Origin: Allium sativum
Taxonomy: Eukaryota > Streptophyta > Magnoliopsida > Asparagales > Amaryllidaceae
Direction: 5' to 3'
Assembly (NCBI GenBank): GCA_030737875.1
Contig: CM060922.1
Location: 321,379,956 to 321,443,955 of the forward strand
Length of the DNA: 64,000 nt
Shown here: positions 23,684 through 37,295 of the stretch, piece after piece
Layout: the number at the start of each line of letters is the position of its first letter
How positions within the stretch are numbered: position 1 is the first letter of the stretch
Program-made: the position numbers and the translations under genes
The notes under the pieces: model-generated
Seen by the model: only the letters and a program-made list of their open reading frames with translations
The model's database searches: none
Told to the model about the DNA's origin: nothing

Positions 23684-26082
23684 AGTAATGACCCGCATTT
23701 TCCAGGGGTATAATTAATTAATTTAATTGTTTAAAATAGTGATTTAGGGAATTAAATCGTCGTTAATTAAATAATATGGAATATTTAATTAATTTAAATA
23801 ATAGAATAATATATTTAATTCAGAAATAATCAAAAATATTGGAAATCACAATATTCTGTGAACAGGGTCATCCCTAGAATTTAATTCAGCTTAGAGTTGA
23901 ATAATATTGACGAATATATTCAATCGATGACAGTTTGAACATATAATTATATTATAATTAAAATCGAGCTTGAAATGGCGCTGTAGTTCGTAAATTGGCG
24001 ATTTGAACTTCAACTGGATGTACAGGATTCGTTTTAAGCCGGATTTCTGTGAAACAAGAAACGTATGGAGCTGGTGGAGTATATCTTTCTGGTGGAAGAG
24101 AAAAATCGGGATTTCGTCGTGTAGATTTTGATGTACGTCCAAATCAAATTTCAGAAAAGTCACTGTGGAATTCCTTTATAATTCGTAACGCTTTATTTAC
24201 GTTATAAAAGGATTTTCAATGTAAATTGAATATCGATTCAATCTGGACTCGGAATAGCGAGTATATAATTATACTGGAGCTGTATGATATTCCTCGGTGA
24301 ATATACACGATAATATAAATTTATTTATATTTAATTTAATTTAATTTAAATATATTTATATATTTAAATGGGTCATTCAAAGCTTTAAAAATAGCCGGTT
24401 TTACAAACGAAGTCGGAATTCGACGAAACTAATTTTGTTGGATCCGCAATGTCAAATAGATGTTAGATTTCCAGTTTCGTGATTTTTAGAGTCACTGTGT
24501 GGCCGTACGGATTTTTAGAGTGAGAAACAGTCAGTATTGCGACGGTTAAAAATACATTGTGTGAGCATACGGAGTCAGAATTCGGCGAAACCAGTTTTGT
24601 TGGGACCGTAATGTCGAACTGTAGCTACATGTCCAGTTTGGTGATTTTTGGGTATCATGTGTGATTATAGGAATTTTAAAGGACAATATAAAACTGAAGT
24701 TGATTATAAATGAATTTAATAATTAAAATAAAATATCTAAAATCCCAACCCTTATAAATACCACTACCCTAACACACTAAACCCTAAATCATTTCCCTCG
24801 AAAGTCAACAGAAACAAGCGCCGCTAGTGTTCTTCATTTTTCAGAAAAGCATGAGCTTGAAAAATCCTCCACAAATCAAATAAAAATTTATTAAATCCAA
24901 ACCAAGTGTTTTTGGACTCCTGAAACCCTGCTCTTCAAATTGATATTACCATTGTGGAGTTCGACGTTAATTTGCTGGGTTGCAATTTTCTTCATGGTAG
25001 TTCTAGGGTTAAACTGTTTGTGTAATCGAAGAAGAAGTAGGCCGTTCTGAGTTCGTTTTTGGGTCTCTAGTCACATTTAGCATCTACCGTGAGTGATTAG
25101 GGGTATTCGATCAATGAAAGTGACGATTGCTGTCACTGAAGTCCGGCGGAAGCTACAGGTCACGAGCGAGGAGAGTGATCGAGTTGTATAGTCTGGTTAA
25201 GGGTAGATGGAGAGGCTAGAGAGGAGAATTTTAATGGTGTTGGTTTGATTTTAAAAGAAGTATGTTTGGTGCTTGGATTTTTAGAAGATCGGTTGTGATG
25301 AGAGGAATATTGGAAATCACGAACTGGAATTTGGGGAAGAAGGCTGTCAAGATGGGTGCGGGTTCTAATAATTTGGTGGGCTGGTATCGTGTAAATGGGC
25401 CAAGGAATTTTACAATGGGGTGATGCCCAAAAGGGATTAAAGCTTAAAGTTTTATTTAGTTTTAAATAGTGTTAACTTCTAAAATTCGTATCTTATTCAT
25501 ATGAAATCAGAATCACGAACCGTAACTTATGTTGGGATCGTATGGACGGACACTACACAATGAGACTGACCGGGAGTGGAGTGGAGCTCGTATGAATTTA
25601 CAGCAAAATAAATTGTTTGATTCAAATCAAATAACAGTTTATCGTTCTTTAACGATGAACTGCAAATGTGAGTAAAAGTCACCAACTCTGAACAGTTATA
25701 TTTTTATAATGTATTTTTAGAACTGTTAATCATCTGTTGATTGATGTGGTTGATTGATTGAACTGCTAGTCAGTTAGTGAAAATTATATATATATATGTA
25801 ATTATATATATATATATATATAAACCGTTAAATATTTATATATTGATTCTGCTATCAGAATAATTTATATTGAACTGAAAGTGATGATAATCATATTGTG
25901 TAACATCTGTGGATGTAGGGAGATAGGTTGGAGGAATCTGACTGGATTCCTCAACAGTTATTTTATTGTTTTTCATATATTGTTATATGATGTGATATAA
26001 AATCTATGGGCGATTATATGTACTTGGACAATATTGAACATCGTGATTTGATATGATTGAATACCATAACATACCGAAATGT

Positions 26083-27690
26083 TGATAAGGGGATTTTCAA
26101 AGTGATATTGAAAATAGAATATTTATAAAATGGGATATTTATAAATAAGAGATATTTATAAAGTGGAATATTTATAAATAAGAAATGTTTATAGATTGGA
26201 ATATTTATAAATAGGGATTATTCAAAAAGGAAACAATTTCAAACAATTTTCTTTTTGAATGGAAAGGCCTGTGTGGCGGGTTTGGGGATTTTCCCGATGC
26301 TCCCGGTACAAATGAGGCTATGGCAAATTTTTCCGAGAATTTAAGGAGTTAGAATATTTCAAGAATAAATTTGAAAAGGGAATATTTGTAAACCATTTAC
26401 AAATAGAATTGAAAAGGAAACGTTATAAAAAGGGAAAACGTTATAAAGCAGAAACCGTTATAAAGAGGAAAACGTGGTTAAAAGGAAATCATTTTTAAAG
26501 TGTAGAACCGTTATTTAAAAGTAAATCTTTTCAAATGAATAAAACGTTGTTAAAAGGAAATCTTTATAAAGTGAATAAAGTTAGTCGAATATGGTATTCG
26601 AAAAGAGTTAGTCGAATATGGTATTCGAAAAGAGTTAGTCGAATATAGTATTCGAGAAGAGTTAATCAGTAGAGTTAACCAGTTCAGTAGAGTTAACCAG
26701 TTCAGTAGAGTTAACCAGTTTGGTTAAGTAAGTCCAGTTAACCAGTTTGGTTAAGTAAGTCTAGTTAACCAGTTTGGTTAAGTAAGTCCAGTTAACCAGT
26801 TTGGTTAAGTAAGTCCAGTTAACCAGTTGGGTTAAGTAAGTCGAGTTAACCAGTTGGGTTAAGTCAGTCGAGTTAACCAGTTAGAGTTAACCAATTAGAG
26901 TTAATCAGTTAGAGTTAATCAGGTAGGTAAATCAGTTAGAGTAAATCGATTAGAGTTAAAACGAACTAGAGTTAATCAAATATAGTTATTTGAGACAGAG
27001 TTAGTCAAACATAGTATTCAGGGTAAGTTGTCATCTCGTACGACTCTAGCGAAATTCGCAGGGCTACAGATAGCCTAAGGCGGTCGGATGTTTCCTGAGG
27101 GAATCAGGTGTAACCCTTTGTGATCGCTGCGATCTAGAGTCAAACGAATGGAGTTAAATCGAATATTAGTTATTCGATAGGAGTTAATCAAGTTGAGTTA
27201 AATAAACCAAGTTAGTCGAGCCTAGTTAATCGAATCGAATTGGTCGAACCAAGTAAGTCGAGTTAGTCGAGTCAAGTTAAGTTAGTCGAGTTAAGTTTGT
27301 CGAGTTAAATTAATCGATGTTAGTTTCGTCGAAAGGAGTTATCGATGTTAGTTTCATCGAAAGGAGTTATTGATGTTAGTTTGATCGAAGTGAGATTTAT
27401 CGAATAAGAGTTATTCGAAAAGAGATTATCGAATATAGTTTATTCGAAAGTGAGATTTTCAAATATGAGATATTTGAAAAGAAAGAGTTATCGAATATTA
27501 GTTATTCGAAGAGAGATTATCGAATATCGTTTATTCGAGAAGGAGTAATCAAATATAGTATATTCGAAAGGAAGAAGTTAATCGAATATAGGTTATTCGA
27601 AGAAGAGTTAATCAAATAGAGATTTCTCGAAGAGAGTTAATCGGCGAATTCGATTATATCGAATTCGGGAAAGTACTTATACTTTCCAGT
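26083..27690 (+). repeat. Evolving short tandem repeat field in the 5' LTR
   Basis: Successive blocks of 20-30-bp repeats follow one another. TATTTATAAA units occur at 26110-26220, CGTTATAAA units near 26420-26560 and three 27-bp units with GTCGAATATGGTATTCGA at about 26580-26660. About eight 27-bp units with the core GTTAACCAGT run to 26890. Many degenerate units with TCGAATA...TATTCGA dyads follow to 27690. Block types grade into each other, as if a repeat of about 27 bp kept mutating and re-amplifying. Confidence 0.85.
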
Positions 27691-29732
27691 GTTTAAATAG
27701 AGATTTATTTATTTATAAATAAATAAGTGTTAGGTTAATTATTCACTCATAAGAATAGAAGTTATAATTAAAGTTAGACAATTCGAAAGTAGGGATTATA
27801 TCGTTATCGTCATAACCAATGTTTTAAATATAGAAGTGGATTCGTAAAATTGAATCCGAGAAAGGCGTAAAGAAGTTGTTAAAGATTAAAAGATAAACTT
27901 TGACCATTTTGAAGTTATAACGTTGTTCAGTTAAGGTCTGAGAGGTAATTATACCCCAAATTGAGTGACTTCCTTCTTGACTAAGAAATGGTAAGGTTTG
28001 ATCGTAAAGGAGTTTTGGAAATGTTTTCCAAACGAGAATCAGAAATGTTTTCTGATAAAAGAAAATAAGAATTTAGAATATATGGAAACAAAAGATAAGT
28101 AAATTAATGAACTAACGAGATAAGTGTTAAATGATGATTGATCGATATAATTTCCACTTGGAAAAATATCGTTGCTTGCACACGAGTTTTTCTTTGATAG
28201 TTAAATCACAGACTATCCAAGTTTTGACCATTTTAACGTTGTTAATATGGAGAGACCGGTTGGATTATTATCCAAAGAACCACTCTGTATTGGCATAAGC
28301 GTTGCGAATCATATATGCCAAAGATAATTGAAGACGGAGTAAAATGCAAATGCTGTTGTATAAGTCTTAGATAACAGTGACTAAGATGGATATACTGAAT
28401 AGTGCCTTCGGTTTGTCCAGTCCCAGGACAACTTGTATGGACGAAGGTCTGACAGAGTATATCCAATGGATCGCGTAAGTTGATCTATTCAAACGTATTC
28501 ACGTTTGGTGGCAGAGGAATTCGTTTCTCTAAGCTGTATACCCGTGTTATTTTTGGATAAATCAATTTGTGATTTGGCGGGTATGACGATGTGACATTCT
28601 AAGTGAATGAGGATGACTTGTGTTGATGAATGTCTGACAGAGTATTTCCAAAAAGGTCACGTACATTGATTTCTTCAACTATACCAAGAGTGGAAGCGGA
28701 GAAGGAAACTTCTTTAGCTAACACGTAACGTACTGTTGCAGACGCCAATTAGTGATTTTCGATGGATCTGACAATGTGGCATTCGAAGTGAATCTGATGT
28801 AATGATAAAGCGTAGCTTCTAGCCTCATCAACCGGTAAATGACAGAAATCGGGCAGGCAGCATGGCTAAGTCGGTCGCACCGAAGTAGGGTGTATAATCA
28901 CCTATCTAGAGAATATTCATTTGTTTCTTAAATCTATCAATGTTGTCCCATATATATACGGGAACAGTTGCTGATCCCAACCGTTGGTGATATACATTCG
29001 ATACACTCAAGCAAAATGAGTGGTCGGTCATGTGTGGCTGAGTTACAAGATGTTCTTGTTGAACTCCAGTGTATCGTTCCTAGAGTACACTGATCGGAAG
29101 GTGGTTCCATACCTTGTCATAGTTGGAAATCCATTATCCAATACGTGCTTGCGATTTTGATTGTATACTATATATGTAGTACGTGAGATGAAAGCGTTTC
29201 TGCTAGTTGATATCTATTTGTACATAGACATTATTATAATATCAAAAGGTTTTTGATATAAAGATATTTTGGATTCTCATAAGGGAAAAACCCGTTCCGT
29301 TCTGCGGCGTGGTCTTATGAGATATCGTTTACTTGTTCATATACCTGTTTAAACTGTTTTACTCACACCAGTCCCATGACTGACCCGGAGTTTACTTTGT
29401 TGTTTTCCCTAAACTCTTGGGTGTCCAATTTTGTACGGGCAGTCAAGTATTCAGGATTTTACAGATATACTTTGAGAGCTTGGAGCAGGAGGCTTCAAGA
29501 TCATATAGCTATAGTTATTTCCGCTGTGTTGTAAGTGTTGTACTCTGATAAGTGCTATTGTATACATAACTGTTATATTTCAAAGTTATTGTATCTATTA
29601 TATGTTATTCGTTCCGCTGTGAGGTTCGTGTTACTCTGATGTTGTGTTCTTCTTCTTCTTCTATTCTAAGTTTCTATCTTATCTATTCTCACCTTCTAAT
29701 TTCTTTCATTAATTACCGGTATTTTTCGATGT

Positions 29733-29769
29733 TTTGGTTATCGACATCGAGTTTATGTCGATAACCAAA
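29733..29769. repeat. Perfect 15-bp-stem hairpin near the LTR 3' end
   Basis: TTTGGTTATCGACAT at 29733-29747 and its exact reverse complement at 29755-29769 flank a 7-base loop. The hairpin ends 26 bases before the LTR end and is identical in the other LTR at 37233-37269. Its place in U5 suggests an RNA structure in the transcript; this is inference. Confidence 0.9.
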
Positions 29770-29795
29770 GTCGCTCAAAAATCTGGGTCGTTACA

Positions 29796-31143
29796 GTTGG
29801 TATCAGAGCTTAAGTTAAGAATTACCTTGGCTCTGTGGCGTGACTCGGTAGAGATAGGGTTAGTAATACCCTAGATTGAGTTGAGTGTATATATACGAGT
29901 GCATATTTGTATTTGATATAAAAATGGTTTTATATTGTGGAGATTCATTGGCTGAATTGTTTATGAGTTCTGGTCGATCAGATTGATCCACTCTATCGGT
30001 AGGAGTAAATAAATACTTGAATACGATGGACCGACACAGTATAGATATGTAATATACTATCATATATTAGATATATTGGTTGTAATTATAATCGAATGAG
30101 ATTATAAAGTGAAATGGTTATATATAACCAATCAGAATCATATAATTAAAGTATATGAAATAAGATGAATTAAATATGAATTTAAATCAGATTTGGAATT
30201 AAAATAAGAAAATTTTAAGTTCCTGGGAGATTTTGAGATGTTTTCAAAATGGATGTATTTAGTAAGGGTTTTGAAATGGTATAGTATTGAACACACTACG
30301 GTCGCTGGAAAGTAACTCCGATGTTGACTGCGCAGCATCATCGGTGTGATTTTCGAGTTTCTAAGTGGTGGATTACTACCAAAGGTTTTAATTTGAATTG
30401 TTTTGAGGAAAACAAGTTGTTTAGAAATTCAAAGGTTTTGAATTGGTATTATGATTTCAAATTTGATTTGAAATAAAACCGGGAATTTAAGTTCTAGAAA
30501 TTAAAATTTAACTTGTGAAGTTAATTCGAATGGGATGGTAAAAGTAAATAATAAACCAGAATTTAACTTGAGATGATAGGTTAAGAAAAACTGAAGTGAT
30601 TAGAAAATAATCTGGATTTGAAATGATAAGTTGAGAGTTTGGAATTTGAAACTCGAATTTGAAATTAAATTCGGCTTGAATAAGCGAATGGTTGTGTTAA
30701 GAATAACTTGGTTGGAGTTGACTGGGATGGCATTTGTATATGCCGAGTTGATAATAGATGGTAGGGATATAATGATATGCCCAACAAAAAGGTACAAGTT
30801 TATATTTTATATGAGTTTGGAATTTATGAACCAAATTGGCAAGCCGTTTGGCGTTTTGATTTTCCTTTGGGTTGAAGAAGGCCCAGAGAGGCGAGTTGGA
30901 GTTTGAGCTATTGACCAGTACAAAGGAGGTGCTGGCGAAATTTTTCGAAAGTTTAAAGTGTTAGAAAATTTTCAGAATTTTTGAAAATTTTAGTTAGTCG
31001 GAATGAATAAATATTTTAGTCGATATTAATTGGTTCAGCTAAAATCAGAAATAAGGGGTAAACAAATCTTATGAATTCAAATAGGTAGGGTCGTCCTCTA
31101 ACTTAGCAATTTCGAGGACGAAATTATTTTAAGTGGGGAAGAA
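29796..31143 (+). other. Internal region of the giant-LTR element, no coding domain
   Basis: The region begins with the primer-binding site TGGTATCAGAGC at 29798-29809 and ends with the polypurine tract AAGTGGGGAAGAA at 31131-31143. The longest plus ORF (30631-30906, 91 codons) has no recognisable Gag, protease or polymerase motif and the rest is stop-rich. The end resembles the 3' tail of gypsy internal regions. I judge it a non-autonomous core that supplies only priming, and perhaps packaging, signals. Confidence 0.85.
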
Positions 31144-33246
31144 TGTAATGACCCGCATTTTCCAGGGGTATAATTAATTTATTTAATTGTTTAAAATAGT
31201 GATTTAGGGAATTAAATCATACTTAATTAAATAATATGGAATATTTAATTAATTTAATTAATTTAAATAATAGAATAATATATTTAATTCAGAAATAACC
31301 AAAATATTGGAAATTACAATATTCTGTGAGCAGGGTCATCCCTAGAATTTAATTCAGCTTAGAGTTGAATAATATTGACGAATATATTCAATCGACGACA
31401 GTTTGAACGTTTAATTATATTATAATTAAAATCGAGCTTGAAATGGCGCTGCAGTTCGTAAATTGGCGATTTGAACTTCAACTGGATGTACAGGATTCGT
31501 TTTAAGCCGGATTTCTGTGAAACAAGAAACGTGTGGAGCTGGTGGAGTATATCTTTCTAGTGGAAGAGAAAAATCGGGATTTCGTCGTGCAGATTTTGAT
31601 GTACATCCAAATCAAATTTCAGAAAAGTCGCTGTGGAATTCCTTTATAATTCGTAACGCTTTATATACGTTATAAAAGGATTTTCAATGTAAATTGAATA
31701 TCGATTCAATATAGACTCGGAATAGCGAGTATATAATTATACTGGAGCTGTATGATATTCCTCGGTGAATATACACGATAATATAAATTTATTTATATTT
31801 AATTCAATTTTATTTAAAAAAAAATTATATATTTAAATGGGTCATTCAGAGCTTTAAAAATAGCCGGTTTTACAAACGAAGTCGGAATTCGACGAAACTA
31901 ATTTTGTTGGACTCGCAATGTCAAATAGTTGTTAGATTTCCAGTTTCGTGATTTTTAGAGCCACTGTGTGGCCGTACGGATTTTTAGAGTGAGAAACAGT
32001 CAGTATTGCGATGGTTAAAAATACGCTGTGTGAGCATACGAAGTCGGAATTCGACGAAACCAGTTTTGTTGGGACCGTAATGTCGAACTGTAGCTGCATG
32101 TCCAGTTTGGTGATTTTTGGGTATCATGTGTGATTACAGGAATTTTAAAGGACAATATAAAACTGAAGTTGATTATAAATGAATTTAATAATCAAAATAA
32201 AATATCTAAAATCCCAACCCTTATAAATAATACTACCCTAACACACTAAACCCTAAATCATTTCCCTCGAAAGTCAACAGAAACAAGTGCCGCCAGTATT
32301 CTTCATTTTTCAGAAAAGCATGAGCTTGAAAAATCCTCCACAAATCAAATAAAAATTTATTAAATCCAAACCAAGTGTTTTTGGACTCCTGAGACCGTGC
32401 TCTTCAAACTGATATTACCATTGTGGAGTTCGACGTTAATTTACTGGGTTGCGATTTTCTTCATGGTGGTTCCAGGGTTCAACTGTTTGTGTAATCGAAG
32501 AAGAAGTAGGTCATTCTGAGTTCGTTTTTGGGTCTCTAATCGCATTTAGCATCTACCGTGAGTGATTAGGGGTATTCGATCAATGAAAGTGACGATTGCT
32601 GCCATTGAAGTCCGGCGGAAGCTACAGGTCGTGAGCGAGGAGAGTGATAGAGTTGTACAGTCTGGGTAAGGGTAGATGGAGAGGCTCGAGAGGAGAATTT
32701 TAATGGTGTTGGTTTGATTTTAAAAGAAGTATGTTTGGTGCTTGGATTTTTAGAAGATCGGTTGTGATGAGAGGAATACTGGAAATCACGAACTAGAATT
32801 TGGGGAAGAAGGCTGTCAAGATGGGTGCGGGTTCTAATAATTTGGTGGGCTGGTATCGTGTAAATGGGCCGAGGAATTTTACAATGGGGTGAGGCCCAAA
32901 AGGGATTAAAGCTTAAAGTTTTATTTAGTTTTAAATAGTATTAACTTCTAAAATTCGTATCTTACTCATATGAAATCAGAATCACGAACCGTAACTTACG
33001 TTGGGATCGTATGGACGGACACTACACAATGAGACTGACCGGGAGTGGAGTGGAGCTCGTATGAATTTACAGCAAAATAAATTGTTTGATTCAAATCAAA
33101 TAACAGTTTATCGTTCTTTAACGATGAACTGCAAATGTGAGTAAAACTCACCAACTCTGAACAGTTATATTTTTATAATGTATTTTTAGAACTGTTAATC
33201 ATCTGTTGATTGCTGTGGTTGATTGATTGAACTGCTAGTCAGTTAG

Positions 33247-33291
<45 letters not shown>

Positions 33292-36200
33292 ATTATATAT
33301 ATAAACCGTTAAATATTTATATATTGATTATGCTATCAGAATAACTTATATTGAACTGAAAGTGATGATAATCATATTGTGTAACATCTGTGGATGCTGG
33401 GAGACAGGTTGGAGGAATCCGACTGGATTCCTCAACAGTTATTTTATTGTTTTTCATATATTGTTATATGATGTGATATAAAATCTGTGGGCGATTATAT
33501 GTACTTGGACGATATTGAACATCGTGATTTGATATGATTGAATACCATAACATACCAAAATGTTGATAAGGGGATTTTCAAAAAGATATTGAAAATAGAA
33601 TATTTATAAAATGGGATATTTATAAATAAGAGATATTTATAAAGTGGAATATTTATAAATAAGAAATGTTTATAAATTGGAATATTTATAAATAGGGATT
33701 ATTCAAAAAGGAAACAATTTCAAACTATTTTCTTTTTGAATGGAAAGGCCTGTGTGGTGGGTTTGGGGATTTTCCCGATGCTCCCGGTACAAAGGAGGTT
33801 ATGGCGAATTTTTCCGAGAATTTAAGGAGTTAGAATATTTCAAGAATAAATTTGAAAAGGGAATATTTGTAAACCATTTACAAATAGAATTAAAAAGGAA
33901 ACGTTATAAAAAGGGAAAACGTTATAAAGCAGAAACCGTTATAAAGAGGAAAACGTGGTTAAAAGGAAATCATTTTTAAAGTGTAGAACCGTTATTTAAA
34001 AGTAAATATTTTCAAATGAATAAAACTTTGTTAAAAGGAAATCTTTATAAAGTGAATAAAGTTAGTCGAATATGGTATTCGAAAAGAGTTAGTCGAATAC
34101 GGTATTCGAAAAGAGTTAGTCGAATATAGTATTCGAGAAGAGTTAATCAGTAGAGTTAACCAGTTCAGTAGAGTTAACCAGTTCAGTAGAGTTAACCAGT
34201 TCAGGAGAGTTAACCAATTTGGTTAAGTAAGTCCAGTTAACCAGTTTGGTTAAGTAAGTCTAGTTAACCAGTTTGGTTAAGTAAGTCCAGTTGACCAGTT
34301 TGGTTAAGTAAGTCCAGTTAACCAGTTGGGTTAAGTAAGTCGAGTTAACCAGTTGGGTTAAGTCAGTCAAGTTAACCAGTTAGAGTTAACCAGTTAGAGT
34401 TAATCAGTTAGAGTTAATCAGGTAGATAAATCAGTTAGAGTAAATCGATTAGAGTTAAAACGAACTAGAGTTAATCAAATATAGTTATTTGAGACAGAGT
34501 TAGTCAAACATAGTATTCAGGGTAAGTTGTCATCTTGTACGACTGCTAGCGAAATTCGCAGGGCTACAGATAGCCTAAGGCGGTCGGATGTTTCCTGAGG
34601 GAATCAGGTGTAACCATTTGTGATCGCTGCGATCTAGAGTCAAACGAATGGAGATAAATCGAATATTAGTTATTCGATTGGAGTTGATCAAGTTGAGTTA
34701 AATAAACCAAGTTAGTCGAGCCTAGTTAATCGAATCGAATTGGTCGAACCAAGTAAGTCGAGTTAGTTGAGTCAAGTTAAGTTAGTCGAGAGAAGTTCGT
34801 CGAGTTAAACTAATCGATGTTAGTTTCGTCGAAAGGAGTTATCGATGTTAGTTTCATCGAAAGGAGTTATTGATGTTAGTTTGATCGAAGTGAGATTTAT
34901 CGAATAAGAGTTATTCGAAAAGAGATTATCGAATATAGTTTATTCGAAAGTGAGATTTTCAAATATGAGATATTTGAAAAGAAAGAGTTATCGAATATTA
35001 GTTATTCGAAGAGAGATTATCGAATATCGTTTATTCGAGAAGGAGTAATCAAATATAGTATATTCGAAAGGAAGAAGTTAATCGAATATAGGTTATTCGA
35101 AGAAGAGTTAATCAAATAGAGATTTCTCGAAGAGAGTTAATCGGCAAATTCGATTATATCGAATTCGGGAAAGTACTTATACTTTCCAGTGTTTAAATAG
35201 AGATTTATTTATTTATAAATAAATAAGTGCTAGGTTAATTATTCACTAATAAGAATAGAAGTTATAATTAAAGTTAGACAATTCGAAAGTAGGGATTATA
35301 ACGTTATCGTTATAACCAATGTTTTAAATATAGAAGTGGATTCGTAAAATTGAATCCGAGAAAGGCGTAAAGAAGTTGTTAAAGATTAAAAGATAAACTT
35401 TGACCATTTTGAAGTTATAACGTTGTTCAGTTAAGGTCTGAGAGGTATTTATACCCCAACTTGAGTGACTTCCTTCTTGACTAAGAAATGGTAAGGTTTG
35501 ATCGTAAAGGAGTTTTGGAAATGTTTTCCAAACGAGAATCAGAAATGTTTTCTAATAAAAGAAAATAAGAATTTAGAATATATGGAAACAAAAGATAAGT
35601 AAATTAATGAACTAATGAGATAAGTGTTAAATGATGATTGATCGATATATTTTCCACTTGGAAAAATATCGTTGTTTGCACACGAGTTTTTCTTTGATAG
35701 TTAAATCACAGACTATCCAAGTTTTGACCATTTTAACGTTGTTAATATGGAGAGACCGGTTGGATTATTATCCAAAGAACCACTCTGTATTGGCATAAGC
35801 GTTGCGAATCATATATGCCAAAGATAATTGAAGACGGAGTAAAATGCAAGGGCTATTGTATAAGTCTTAGATAACAGTGACTAAGATGGATATACTGAAT
35901 AGTGCCTTCGGTTTGTCCAGTCCTAGGACAACTTGTATGGACGAAGGTCTGACAGAGTATATCCAATGGATCGCGTAAGTTGATCTGTTCAAACGTATTC
36001 ACGTTTGGTGGTAGAGGAATTCGTTTCTCTAAGCTGTATACCCGTGTTATTTTTGGATAAATCAATTTGTGATTTGGCGGGTATGACGATGTGACATTCT
36101 AAGCGAATGAGGATGACTTGTGTTGATGAATGTCTGACAGAGTATTTCCAGAAAGGTCACGTACATTGATTTCTTCAACTATACCAAGAGTGGAAGCAGA

Positions 36201-37295
36201 GAAGGAAACTTCTTTAGCTAACACGTAACGTACTGTTGTAGACGCCAATTAGTGATTTTCGATGGATCTGACAATGTGGCATTCGAAGTGAATCTGATGT
36301 AATGATAAAGCGTAGCTTCTAGCCTCATCAACCGATAAATGACAGAAATTGGGCAGGCAGCATGGCTAAGTCGGTCGCACCGAAGTAGGGTGTACAATCA
36401 CCTATCTAGAGAATATTCATTTGTTTCTTAAATCTATCAATGCTGTCCCATATATATACGGAAACGGTTGCTGATCCCAACCGTTGGTGATATACATTCG
36501 ATACACTCAAGCAAAATGAGTGGTCGGTCATGTGTGGTTGAGTTACAAGATGTTCTTGTTGAACTCCAGTGTATCGTTCCTAGAGTACACTGATCGGAAG
36601 GTGGTTCCATACCTTGTCATAGTTGGAAATCCATTATCCAATACGTGCTTGCGATTTTGATTGTATACTATATATGTAGAACGTGAGATGAAAGCGTTTC
36701 TGCTAGTTGATATCTATTTGTACATAGACATTATTACAATATCAAAAGGTTTTTGATATAAAGATATTTTGGATTCTCATAAGGGGAAAACCCGTTCCGT
36801 TCTGCGGCGTGGTCTTATGAGATATCGTTTACTTGTTCATATACATGTTTAAACTGTTTTACTCACACCAGTCCCATGACTGACCCGGAGTTTACTTTGT
36901 TGTTTTCCCTAAACTCTTGGGTGTCCAATTTTGTACGGGCAGTCAAGTAGTCAGGATTTTACAGATATACTTGGAGAGCTTGGAGCAGGAGGCTTCAAGA
37001 TCATATAGCTATAGTTATTTCCGCTGTGTTGTAAGTGTTGTACTCTGATAAGTGCTATTGTATACATAACTGTTATATTTCAAAGTTATGTTATCTATTA
37101 TATGTTATTCGTTCCGCTATGAGGTTCGTGTTACTCTGATATTGTGTTCTTCTTCTTCTTCTATTCTAAGTTTCTATCTTATCTATTCTCACCTTCTAAT
37201 TTCTTTCATTAATTACCGGGATTTCTCGATGTTTTGGTTATCGACATCGAGTTTATGTCGATAACCAAAGTCGCTCAAAAATCCGGGTCGTTACA
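31144..37295 (+). repeat. 3' LTR (6,152 bp) of the giant-LTR element
   Basis: It starts TGTAATGACCC and ends GGGTCGTTACA, before target duplication TTTAC (37296-37300). It repeats the left LTR with scattered substitutions; the AT microsatellite is longer here (33253-33303). The repeat field corresponds to about 33580-35190 and the hairpin to 37233-37269. ORF 33740-33979 lies in the repeat field and is not a gene. Confidence 0.93.

Larger units (their letters stand above)
23684..29795 (+). repeat. 5' LTR (6,112 bp) of the giant-LTR element
   Basis: It is homologous end to end with 31144-37295. The first base is A where the other LTR has T, so the terminal TG has mutated; the target duplication TTTAC still fixes the edge. 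Parts include an AT microsatellite (25784-25822), a field of short repeats (about 26083-27690) and a hairpin at 29733-29769. No protein-coding frame is credible in it. Confidence 0.93.
23684..37295 (+). mobile_element. Non-autonomous LTR element with about 6.1-kb LTRs
   Basis: Two long direct repeats (23684-29795 and 31144-37295) flank a 1,348-bp internal region. The LTR ends form an inverted repeat, TGTAATGACCC and GGGTCGTTACA. TTTAC at 23679-23683 and again at 37296-37300 is a perfect 5-bp target duplication. A primer-binding site follows the left LTR and a polypurine tract precedes the right one, so the element is structurally complete and plus-oriented. No gag or pol domain is present, so it must have been mobilised by another element, probably a gypsy: the internal 3' end has the TTCGAGGACGAAATT plus AAGTGGGGAAGAA pattern common in that group. 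The LTRs differ by about 2 percent over sampled lines. It fits the LARD class, but the length is in the LTRs, not the internal region. Confidence 0.93.

Noticed and set aside
26583..27690. CRISPR-like regular repeats
   Set aside because: Plant nuclear LTR sequence. Units are adjacent and degenerate without unique spacers, and both LTRs carry the same array.
29796..31143. Possible hidden gag in the giant-LTR element
   Set aside because: No zinc knuckle, capsid motif or long frame. The 91-codon ORF at 30631 shows no Gag pattern.
33740..33979. 79-codon ORF
   Set aside because: Lies in the LTR repeat field and is lysine-rich low complexity. The other LTR does not keep it open.
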